Assembly: GCF_000255555.1 (NCBI RefSeq)
Contig: NZ_AGRW01000051.1
Coordinates: forward strand, 124,001-188,000
DNA from: Treponema saccharophilum DSM 2985
GTDB lineage: Bacteria; Spirochaetota; Spirochaetia; Treponematales; Treponemataceae
Reading direction: 5' to 3'
DNA: 64,000 bases
Part shown: piece after piece, positions 54,471-61,356 of the stretch
Layout of the letters: each line of letters begins with the position of its first letter
Position numbering within the stretch: position 1 is the stretch's first letter
Notes under the pieces: model-generated
The model's input: the letters and a program-made list of their open reading frames with translations, nothing else
Database searches by the model: none
What the model was told of the DNA's origin: nothing
Program-made: the position numbers and the translations under genes

Positions 54471-55085
54471 TTATTTCGACAGCTCAACAATCGCGCTTCT
54501 GAAGAGCGCCTCCTCCATCTCCTTCTTCGGCATGGACGGATTCTCCGCGAGCAGTTTCGACGATATTGCAGAAACGGCATCCTCGACGAGCCTGCGCTCG
54601 AACCCCATCGAGGAAAGCGCCTCCACGATGTCGGCGAATTCGCCGGGGACGCGGGACTCGCGGCGCGAAGACGACGAATCGTCGAGGGAAAGCTTCCCTT
54701 TAAGGGCGAGGAGCATTTTCTGCGCCGTTTTCTTCCCGAGCCCGGGAATCTTCTCCAGCGCGGATATGTTTCCCGAGTCGAGAGCGGAGGCGAGCTGCCC
54801 CCGCTCAATCGAGCTCATTATCTTCACGGCGCTTTTCGGCCCGACGCCGTCAACTTTGTTCAGGTCGAAGAACATCCGCCTGTCGTCCTCGCTCGCGAAA
54901 CCGAAAAGGACCATCGCGCTGTCCGTATGCTGCATCCAGACGAACACGCGCGCGCTCTCGCCGACGGATGGAATCTTGTCGAGCGACGTGTCGGGAACGA
55001 TGATGTCCCACTCGATTCCGTGCGTGTCGAGGAGCAATCTCTGCGGGAATTTTCCCGTAACAGTACCTGCCAATGAATTGAACAT
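54471..55085 (-). CDS. ruvA: Holliday junction DNA-binding protein RuvA
   Basis: 204 residues. N-terminal OB fold, then helix-hairpin-helix motifs VDGVGPKSAVKIMSS and IPGLGKKTAQKMLLALK, a Ser/Arg linker, and the C-terminal domain (FERRLVEDAVSAISSKLL) that contacts RuvB. First gene of the ruvA-ruvB-queA-DUF456 unit. Confidence 0.96.
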   Translation of the reverse strand: MFNSLAGTVTGKFPQRLLLDTHGIEWDIIVPDTSLDKIPSVGESARVFVWMQHTDSAMVLFGFASEDDRRMFFDLNKVDGVGPKSAVKIMSSIERGQLASALDSGNISALEKIPGLGKKTAQKMLLALKGKLSLDDSSSSRRESRVPGEFADIVEALSSMGFERRLVEDAVSAISSKLLAENPSMPKKEMEEALFRSAIVELSK

Positions 55086-55149
55086 AGTGCGGCATTATAG
55101 CACATTTGCCGCATTGAAAAAAAGGAACGGGAAGCGGACGATTCCGTCG

Positions 55150-55178
55150 TTCAACAAAACTCACATTTTCCCTATAAT
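55150..55178 (+). promoter_or_regulatory. Promoter with exact leaderless spacing
   Basis: TTCAAC (55150-55155), 17 bp, TATAAT (55173-55178), then 6 bp to ATG 55185. With standard spacing the first transcribed base is the A of the start codon. Confidence 0.65.
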
Positions 55179-55184
55179 GGGCGC

Positions 55185-56402
55185 ATGATAAAAAATGCAA
55201 GACTGCCGCTCATCCTGTCGGCGCTCGTCGCGCTCTCATCATGCGCGACGAAGCCGGAACTTCCCGCGCCGGAGAATGCGCCGGCAGAGCGGGATGAGCA
55301 GAGAGATTCGCAGGACAGGAAAGAGGGAAACGCGTCATCGACGATAAGGCTGCTGTTCGCCGGAGACATAATGGCGCACGAGGAGAATTTCGTTCCGGGG
55401 CGGTTCGACAGGATATGGAGGCACGTGTCCGACAAAATCAGCGCCGCCGACCTCGCGTTCGCGAACATCGAGTCGCCGGTCATGGACGCGAAGGGCTGGC
55501 GCGCCTACCCCACGTTCAACATGCACACGGACTATGTCGAGGCCGCCATAAAAGCGGGGTTCGACGTCTTCTCGCTCGCGAACAACCACACGAACGACCA
55601 ATACCTGAAGGGAATACAGTCGACGCGCGATTTTTTCTCGTCCCGCGAAGGAATCTGGGCGGCAGGGTTGCGGAAGGCCGCAGGAGAAGGCCCGACATAC
55701 CAGATTGTCGAGAAGGACGTTGCCGACGGGGGAAAATGGCGGATTCTTTTCGTGGCGTTCACGGAGCTTCTCAACCGCCCGGACTACGCCGAGTACGTCG
55801 ACTACTACCAGTCGACCGCGGAAAAAAGGCGCGAGCTGAAGGGAAAGCTCGCGAAAATCAAAGCCGAGAGCGGCTGCGACATTTTCGTCATATCGGTCCA
55901 CACCGACGAGCCTGAATACATCCTCCGCGTCACGGAAAACCACCGGAAGTTCTTCCGCGAGCTTGTGAACGAATGCGGCGCGGACATCGTATGGGCGAAC
56001 CATCCGCACGTAGCGAAGGAATGGGAGCAGATTTCCGCCGATGACGGGCGGGACGCATTCATCATGTACGCGAACGGGAACACCATATCGGGGCAACGGC
56101 GCGACCCGCAGTTCAAGGCGCCCGCGACGAACAGGGACTACACCGGGGAGGGAATCTTCATGGAGGTGACGCTCGAAAAGAAGGACGACGGAAAAAAAAG
56201 CTCCGTCGCGATAAAGGATTCGTCCGCAAGCCTCGTCACCGTGATGATTGCGGACGACGGAAGGTACGTCCTCCGCTTCCTCGACGACGAGCTTCTGGAC
56301 ACGCTCGACAAGGCGGAATACCTCAAATGGCGCGACTACCTTTTTGAGCGGAAGCGCATAATGGAAAGCTACATCCCCGCATTAAAAAAGGAGCGCCCAT
56401 GA
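55185..56402 (+). CDS. CapA-family lipoprotein (PGA_cap metallophosphatase fold)
   Basis: 405 residues. Lipoprotein signal with Cys20 in VALSSC, followed by an acidic linker. The CapA fold: LLFAGDIMAHEENF, LAFANIESPVMD, FDVFSLANNHTNDQYL (metal-type NNH), SVHTDEPEY, VWANHPHVAKEWEQI. Family members act in poly-gamma-glutamate capsule export or as metallo-phosphoesterases; here no pgsBC partners are near. No ribosome site; see the promoter entry. The end overlaps the next start by 4 nt. Confidence 0.88.
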   Translation: MIKNARLPLILSALVALSSCATKPELPAPENAPAERDEQRDSQDRKEGNASSTIRLLFAGDIMAHEENFVPGRFDRIWRHVSDKISAADLAFANIESPVMDAKGWRAYPTFNMHTDYVEAAIKAGFDVFSLANNHTNDQYLKGIQSTRDFFSSREGIWAAGLRKAAGEGPTYQIVEKDVADGGKWRILFVAFTELLNRPDYAEYVDYYQSTAEKRRELKGKLAKIKAESGCDIFVISVHTDEPEYILRVTENHRKFFRELVNECGADIVWANHPHVAKEWEQISADDGRDAFIMYANGNTISGQRRDPQFKAPATNRDYTGEGIFMEVTLEKKDDGKKSSVAIKDSSASLVTVMIADDGRYVLRFLDDELLDTLDKAEYLKWRDYLFERKRIMESYIPALKKERP

Positions 56403-56911
56403 ATATCCTCGTTCTGAACGGAAGCCCGCACGAAAACGGAAACGTCGGGAATGCGATAAAAAACCTGCTTTTAAAATATGATTCGGATGAGAACGAAATC
56501 GTCTATCACAACGTGCACGAACTCAATTTTGATTTTTGCCGTGGCTGCATGGCGTGCCGAAAAAGCGGAACGTGCGTTTTGAAGGACGACGGCGCGCACA
56601 AAATCGCCGGCGAGATAAACTGGTGCGACATGCTGATTGTGGGAACGCCGGTTTACTGGGGAAACATGAGCGGAAAACTCAAGTCGCTTTTCGACAGGCT
56701 TGTCGGCGTTCTTATGACAGAATCGAGCCGAGGAATCCCGAAGCCGCTGCAGAAAGGCAAAAAAGCGATAATCATCACTTCCTGCCGGACGCCGTTCCCG
56801 TTCAACTGTATTTTCGGGCAGTCGGCCGGGGCCGAGCGCGCGCTAAAAGAAATCCTCAACTATTCGGGATTCAGAATCGCACAGAAAATCCGCCTCGCAG
56901 GAAAAAAATAA
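56399..56911 (+). CDS. Flavodoxin-like NAD(P)H-dependent FMN reductase / iron-sulfur flavoprotein
   Basis: 170 residues. LVLNGSPHENGNVGNAI binds FMN phosphate, FCRGCMACRKSGTCVLKDD is the Cys-rich loop of iron-sulfur flavoproteins, and GTPVYWGNMSGKLKSLFDR the second FMN loop. The stop codon lies 2 bp before the mobile island at 56913, so its original terminator, and possibly its end, have been displaced. Confidence 0.87.
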   Translation: MNILVLNGSPHENGNVGNAIKNLLLKYDSDENEIVYHNVHELNFDFCRGCMACRKSGTCVLKDDGAHKIAGEINWCDMLIVGTPVYWGNMSGKLKSLFDRLVGVLMTESSRGIPKPLQKGKKAIIITSCRTPFPFNCIFGQSAGAERALKEILNYSGFRIAQKIRLAGKK

Positions 56912-56912
56912 T

Positions 56913-56938
56913 TTCGGAATTATCCCTTCTCGTACTTT
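56913..56938 (+). repeat. Island end repeat, copy A
   Basis: TTCGGAATTATCC followed by CTTCTCGTACTTT. Outermost left copy; direct orientation relative to copies B and C. Confidence 0.75.
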
Positions 56939-56972
56939 AGCTAACTAATTGAAAATATTAGGAGAAAAATTT

Positions 56973-57413
56973 ATGGAAATTACGAATATCTATGACAAAC
57001 GACTTCAAGCAATCAAAGAAGCAGAAATGAAAGTTCGTATTGCAAAAAGGAGATTGTTTGAAGCAGAAAGGGAATTGGATGAAACTTTGGAATTAGTGGA
57101 AGAGGAGCTGGATGAGAATAATGAAGGTCAAAAATTAAATGAAATAAAATATATACATAAAAATATGTATACTGTTATTAAAAAGGCTCTCAAACCCGGT
57201 ACGGATACAACTACTCTTCATAATAAAAATTCTCAACAATATGTTGTTTTAGATACGGAGGGTAATATAACAGATGGGAATTGTGTTGAATTTAAAACAA
57301 AAGAGGAGGCTGAAAAATGGGCGAAAAAAATGGTTAAAAATAAAAAGCTATATGATGGTAAATATGAAATTGTAGATGACAAAGAAGTGCAGCAAAAAAT
57401 GAAAAATTATTAA
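56973..57413 (+). CDS. Orphan passenger protein with coiled coil
   Basis: 146 residues. ATG 56973 has AGGAG 8-13 nt upstream. The first half is strongly charged and coiled-coil-like (RRLFEAERELDETLELVEEE). The second half holds QQYVVLDTEGNITDGNCVEF and ends with lysine-rich helices. I recognise no family. It is convergent with, and overlaps by 4 nt, the next gene; both lie in the left part of the island. Confidence 0.6.
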   Translation: MEITNIYDKRLQAIKEAEMKVRIAKRRLFEAERELDETLELVEEELDENNEGQKLNEIKYIHKNMYTVIKKALKPGTDTTTLHNKNSQQYVVLDTEGNITDGNCVEFKTKEEAEKWAKKMVKNKKLYDGKYEIVDDKEVQQKMKNY

Positions 57414-57940
57414 ATTTTGGTTTCAAAATCTTCATCTACATATTTTGCAGCACCTGTATAATAATTAGCAAAATCCTCCTCAAGAGGGTTTAACCATCTC
57501 CATTTGAAATTTTTTCTGCAAGAAAGTTTTATGAGGGTGGTAAAAGTACAATAACCTAATTCTCTTTTACTACCCCCTAAAAAATATACGACTTTTACTA
57601 TGGGGTCTACCTTAAAAGTTTTTTTCAAAAAATCAGCGTCTTCTTTTGAAGGAAGTTCGGCTGAATCTTGATAATCAATTAGATTGCTGTGCCAGTTTGT
57701 ATCCATTTTTCCAATACGAAGATACGCCTTTCTTAAAATATTAACTTTTTCTTTTTCTGTTATTCCGTAGATGTTGAAGTTCCTGTAGATAAGTGCATTA
57801 AAAAATGCTTCATCAACCTCTTTTATTTTTTGGTCGTGCCACAACTTGTAAATAGCTTTTTTCAGAGGATTTAATTTTAACCATTTGTGGTTAGAAACCT
57901 TTGAGTGGTAGTATTTATGAGAAACTTCATTGTACCACAT
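57410..57940 (-). CDS. Orphan passenger protein of unknown function
   Basis: 176 residues, basic and aromatic-rich: MWYNEVSHKYYHSK, NILRKAYLRIGKMDTNWHSN, and VYFLGGSKRELGYCTF near the C-terminus. GGAGG is 16 nt before the ATG. No domain recognised. The neighbouring transposase and end repeats mark it as cargo. A role in defence or regulation would be speculation. Confidence 0.55.
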   Translation of the reverse strand: MWYNEVSHKYYHSKVSNHKWLKLNPLKKAIYKLWHDQKIKEVDEAFFNALIYRNFNIYGITEKEKVNILRKAYLRIGKMDTNWHSNLIDYQDSAELPSKEDADFLKKTFKVDPIVKVVYFLGGSKRELGYCTFTTLIKLSCRKNFKWRWLNPLEEDFANYYTGAAKYVDEDFETKI

Positions 57941-58099
57941 AAAATGAATTTCACTACCTCCGAAATTTTTAGGAAGTTTGAAAATATGTACATTTTTTGG
58001 GTCTTTGATTTATGCTTTGATTGCTTCAAATAAACAATTGCTATACATCGTTTTTATTCTCCTACACTTATAATATAGGCCTTTTCATCAAAAAGTTTT
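57941..58099. other. AT-rich spacer in the island
   Basis: 159 bp upstream of the leftward orphan gene; presumably carries its promoter. No gene or clear motif seen. Confidence 0.3.
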
Positions 58100-58127
58100 T
58101 TCGGAATTATCCCATCCCGCACTTAAA
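58100..58127 (+). repeat. Island end repeat, copy B
   Basis: TTCGGAATTATCC followed by CATCCCGCACTTAAA, same orientation as copy A. Immediately upstream of the transposase promoter. Confidence 0.75.
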
Positions 58128-58134
58128 ATAAATT

Positions 58135-58162
58135 TTGACGTTTCAGAAAAAAGCCCTATGTT
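58135..58162 (+). promoter_or_regulatory. Transposase promoter, leaderless spacing
   Basis: TTGACG (58135-58140), 16 bp, TATGTT (58157-58162), 6 bp to ATG 58169. No ribosome-binding site. Confidence 0.55.
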
Positions 58163-58168
58163 ATAGGT

Positions 58169-59107
58169 ATGACTTATTTCGAATTCAACGAAAAATTTCC
58201 AACAGACAAGAGCATTTTACAACATTTCAGAACAATTCGCTACAAAAACGGTTTAACTTGTCCCCATTGTGGTTCTACCCAGCAAGTTGGATTAAGAACT
58301 GACCAGCCAAAACTTTGTAACTGTAATCATTGTCATAATACTTTTTCTATCTTTACTGGAACAATCTTTGAGAAAAGTTCTACAGACCTTAAAAAGTGGT
58401 TTTTCGCAGTTCATTTAGTTCTAAATGCCAAGAAAGGAATTTCGGCTTTGCAGTTGCAACGTGAAATCGGAACAACCTACAAAACAGCTTGGAGAATCTT
58501 AAAACAGATTCGTACTGCTATGGGTAATGAAAATTTGGAAAAGTCGTTTGAGCTGATTGTTGAAGTTGATGAAACCTATGTAGGTGGTAAACCACGTAAG
58601 CAAAACAATAATCTGCAATTCACTACGCCAAAACCAAAAGACACATCTACAACCGGGCGAGGAACAAAAAAGACTCCAGTAATCGGAGTCAAAGAACGTG
58701 GAACTGGAAGAGTTTATGCTCGTGTTGCGTTACCAGACCATAACGGACAAAAATTAACTGGCAAGCAACTTTTGTCTGTAATTTCTGCCGTAACAAAACC
58801 AGATACAGTTGTAATGACAGATGACTTCAAAGGCTATAACATTATAAACCATAAATCCACAAATCCAGAAAATTTCACACACATTTCTGTATGCCACAGC
58901 TTAGGTGAATTTTCTTCTGGAAAGGGCTTGCATACAAATGGAATCGAAGGATTTTGGGCAATTCTTAAACGTTCAATAATCGGCAGTTATCATCACATTT
59001 CAACTAAATACTTACAAAGCTACGTGAACGAATGTTGTTTCAAACAGAATAACAGATTTGTCGATTCTTTTGATAAATTGTTATGGCAAAGTGTGTTGGC
59101 AGCTTAA
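58169..59107 (+). CDS. IS1595-family (ISXO2-like) transposase
   Basis: 312 residues. N-terminal zinc ribbon (CPHCGSTQQVGL, then CNCNHCHNTF; about residues 31-56), then the DDE catalytic domain with ELIVEVDETYVGGKPRK, VVMTDDFKGY and HTNGIEGFWAILKRSIIGSYHHI. Full length with all acidic residues visible, so probably active. It would mobilise sequence between matching ends, including passenger genes, which are common in IS1595 relatives. Confidence 0.92.
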   Translation: MTYFEFNEKFPTDKSILQHFRTIRYKNGLTCPHCGSTQQVGLRTDQPKLCNCNHCHNTFSIFTGTIFEKSSTDLKKWFFAVHLVLNAKKGISALQLQREIGTTYKTAWRILKQIRTAMGNENLEKSFELIVEVDETYVGGKPRKQNNNLQFTTPKPKDTSTTGRGTKKTPVIGVKERGTGRVYARVALPDHNGQKLTGKQLLSVISAVTKPDTVVMTDDFKGYNIINHKSTNPENFTHISVCHSLGEFSSGKGLHTNGIEGFWAILKRSIIGSYHHISTKYLQSYVNECCFKQNNRFVDSFDKLLWQSVLAA

Positions 59108-59112
59108 AAGGA

Positions 59113-59139
59113 TTCGGAATTATCCTCTGACGTACTTAA
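59113..59139 (+). repeat. Island end repeat, copy C
   Basis: TTCGGAATTATCC followed by TCTGACGTACTTAA, 5 bp after the transposase stop and in direct, not inverted, orientation to copy B. Confidence 0.75.
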
Positions 59140-59158
59140 CAAAAATGACATAAACTAA

Positions 59159-59190
59159 TTGACACTTCGTTCAAATTTTGGAACTATATT
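59159..59190 (+). promoter_or_regulatory. Promoter pointing antisense into the PBECR-like gene
   Basis: Consensus TTGACA at 59159-59164 with AACTATATT at 59182-59190 in -10 position. The only start codon nearby opens a 9-codon frame (59194). Transcription would run into the 3' end of the leftward gene 59239-59763. Confidence 0.4.
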
Positions 59191-59238
59191 AAGTATGAGT
59201 GTAAACATCAGAAAGGTCTGCTGAGAAGCGAAGGAGAC

Positions 59239-59763
59239 TTATCTGTCTACTGCTTTTATGAGGAATTGGCCGCCCTCTGCACTCACTTTTCGTATCATTC
59301 TGTCAAATTCTTTCGAATCAACTTTTCTCCAATCAACAATTTCTATATACTTCTTGGTTTCATCAAAATCTATAGTTGAAACGGCATAATAATCACCTTC
59401 GTTAACGAATGCTAAGTAATTAGGTTTTGAAATGGGTTTATTTTTCATAAAAACAGTAGGATTGTAGACAGCTAAAGTCAATATTTTTTTATGCATACTT
59501 AGTTCTATTTCCGAATGATCTCTTAATGTTTTTAGAATAACTTTTTTCTTCAATAAAACCTTTCTATTTTTAAAGCCTATTAAATTTTCTACAAACTTTG
59601 GAATTTCTGGAAGCAGTACTGAATAACTTGGATTTTTAAATAATTCGTTTGGAATTTCAGAAACGGTAGCATATTCATAAATAGAATCTCCATTGATATC
59701 TTTTCCGATAGGATTATTTTCGTTCAACCGTCTTTTATAAAATTCGTAATAATTAACTCGCAT
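59239..59763 (-). CDS. Putative PBECR-like nuclease-fold protein
   Basis: 174 residues. VLLKKKVILKTLRDHSEIEL, YLAFVNEGDYYAVSTIDF and IVDWRKVDSKEFDRMIRKV with GGQFLIKAV at the end resemble the PBECR (phage-Barnase-EndoU-ColicinE5/D-RelE-like) group, often RNA-cleaving toxin domains in phage MuF proteins and mobile elements. Here it is free-standing cargo with no obvious antitoxin. Recognition is by pattern only; moderate to low certainty. Confidence 0.5.
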   Translation of the reverse strand: MRVNYYEFYKRRLNENNPIGKDINGDSIYEYATVSEIPNELFKNPSYSVLLPEIPKFVENLIGFKNRKVLLKKKVILKTLRDHSEIELSMHKKILTLAVYNPTVFMKNKPISKPNYLAFVNEGDYYAVSTIDFDETKKYIEIVDWRKVDSKEFDRMIRKVSAEGGQFLIKAVDR

Positions 59764-59830
59764 ATTTTAAACCTCTATTTTTTTTCCACTAATTAAATCA
59801 TAAAACGAAGGTAATCAGGACGGCAATCCC

Positions 59831-59850
59831 GATTATCCTCTAGCACAACC
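59831..59850 (+). repeat. tnpB: Degenerate end repeat, probable left end of the tnpB unit
   Basis: GATTATCCTCTAGCACAACC matches the ATTATCCTCT core of copy C and, inverted, the right end. 20 bp before the tnpB ATG. Confidence 0.45.
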
Positions 59851-59869
59851 AATAAGGAAAGTATTGATT

Positions 59870-61234
59870 ATGATGAATAAATTAGTTGCAAATGCAGAAA
59901 AACAGCATAGAGCGTTAAAATTACGAATATATCCAAATCCCGAACAAACAATCCTAATCAACAAAACATTCGGCTGCTGCCGTCAAATATATAATAATCG
60001 GTTGTTTGAACGAAACGAGTTCTATCAGAATGTAATCAAAAACGAATCCGACAAAAATAAGCAAAAAGAACTTTGGAAGAAAGCCCATTTCAGTACAGAA
60101 AAAGAAATGAAAGCAAAATTCCCATATATGACAGAAGTTTCAGCCCAAGCATTATGTTCAGCAACAATGTTTGCGGAAATTGCTTACAAAAATTTCTTTT
60201 CTTCAATCAAAGGCAATCGAGCCGGTGCAAAAGTTGGCAAACCGAAGTTTAAGTCGAAAAAATCAAACGATTTCAGCTACAGAGAGTGTAATCCGTCTGA
60301 AAAAGCATTAAATTGGAACGAACGAAAAGTCAAAGTTCCGAAATTAGGCGAAGTTAAGTTTCGTCACAGCGGTAACAAAAAAGGCAAGTTAGACTTCTTC
60401 CTTCGAGGGGAAGTCGAACTCAAATCAATAACAATACGAAAAAACCCTGCGAACGAGTATTATGCAGTATTGCTTTCTGAAAGAGAATACTGTCATAAAA
60501 AGAAAATCTATGAAGGTGACGAAAGCCAAGCCATCGGATTAGATTTTAGTCCAGCAGATTTTTACATAGATTCGGATGGTTCATCCGGAAAAGATTTTGG
60601 CTATGTTGCTCAAAAACAAGCAAATCTTAAAAAACTTACTAAACTTCAAAGACGCTTAATGCGTAAGCAAATCAGTTCAAACAATCGTGAAAAAGCTCGT
60701 GTAAAAGTTGCTCGTATGGAACATTACATTGCAGAATGTCGTAATGATTGGATTGAAAAAGAAACTAAACGTCTTGTATCAAGTTATCAAGTTATAGGAA
60801 TTGAAGACTTGAATTTGAAAGGAATGATGAAGTTTAGTCGAAACGCAAAGAATTACGGAGACGCTTCGTGGGGAAATTTCACAAATAAACTGTTGTGGAA
60901 AGCATCCCTAAACGAAAACAACTGTCAGATTGTAAAGGCAGATAGATTCTTTGCTTCAAGTCAGATTTGCCATTGTTGCGGATTCAAGAATCCGATTACA
61001 AAGAATTTAAATATTCGTTCTTGGACTTGCCCTGAATGTGGAGCAGAGCACATTCGTGATGTAAACGCAGCCATCAATCTTAAAATGAACGCAATAAAAA
61101 ACGTAGGGCAAGGAGTGTCCGAATTTAGGTCTGTGGAGGGTGTGGAAGATTTAGCAACGCTTGCGTTGCAAATTGGAGCATCCGAAGAAGCAGAAAATTT
61201 GACCGGTGACGGTCAGAATGTCCTCACGCTTTAA
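59870..61234 (+). CDS. tnpB: TnpB (IS200/IS605 OrfB), RNA-guided nuclease family
   Basis: 454 residues. RuvC-like motifs: IGLDFSPADFYID (Asp), VIGIEDLNLKGM (Glu) and HIRDVNAAINLK (Asp). Zinc finger CHCCG and CPECG. N-terminal HTH region ALKLRIYPNPEQ...FGCCRQIYN. All catalytic residues are present. TnpB proteins use an omega RNA from their own 3' end to cut DNA beside a transposon-adjacent motif. No TnpA (Y1 transposase) is in the window. AAGGAAAG lies 9-16 nt before the ATG. Confidence 0.93.
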   Translation: MMNKLVANAEKQHRALKLRIYPNPEQTILINKTFGCCRQIYNNRLFERNEFYQNVIKNESDKNKQKELWKKAHFSTEKEMKAKFPYMTEVSAQALCSATMFAEIAYKNFFSSIKGNRAGAKVGKPKFKSKKSNDFSYRECNPSEKALNWNERKVKVPKLGEVKFRHSGNKKGKLDFFLRGEVELKSITIRKNPANEYYAVLLSEREYCHKKKIYEGDESQAIGLDFSPADFYIDSDGSSGKDFGYVAQKQANLKKLTKLQRRLMRKQISSNNREKARVKVARMEHYIAECRNDWIEKETKRLVSSYQVIGIEDLNLKGMMKFSRNAKNYGDASWGNFTNKLLWKASLNENNCQIVKADRFFASSQICHCCGFKNPITKNLNIRSWTCPECGAEHIRDVNAAINLKMNAIKNVGQGVSEFRSVEGVEDLATLALQIGASEEAENLTGDGQNVLTL

Positions 61235-61277
61235 CATTTTTTTGTTAATATAAAGTGCGTGAGGGGATAATTCCGAA
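61222..61277. repeat. Right end of the tnpB unit: large hairpin plus inverted end repeat (copy D)
   Basis: CCTCACGC (61222-61229) pairs with GCGTGAGG (61257-61264), enclosing the inner stem TTAACA/TGTTAA. Bases 61252-61277 are the reverse complement of the end repeat (GGATAATTCCGAA). The hairpin begins within the last tnpB codons, the usual place of the omega-RNA 3' end. Confidence 0.7.
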
Positions 61278-61356
61278 TAATTTTTCGGCGTTTTGTAGGC
61301 TCGACCGTTTTTTGTCTGTATACTGTCCGGGAATTCTGAAATTTGAGGAGTAAAAA

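Larger units (their letters stand above)
56913..61277. mobile_element. AT-rich composite mobile island bounded by inverted end repeats
   Basis: The left boundary TTCGGAATTATCC (56913) and the right boundary GGATAATTCCGAA (ending 61277) are inverted copies of one end sequence. TAAT directly flanks both sides (56909-56912 and 61278-61281), a possible target duplication. Inside are two orphan genes, an IS1595-type transposase, a PBECR-like gene and TnpB. Further direct copies of the end sequence occur at 58100 and 59113, with a weaker one at 59831. Composition is far more AT-rich than both flanks. Confidence 0.75.

Noticed and set aside
58100-59139. Simple IS element bounded by copies B and C
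   Set aside because: Copies B and C are direct repeats, not inverted, so they cannot be the two ends of one ordinary IS1595 element; the array interpretation fits better.
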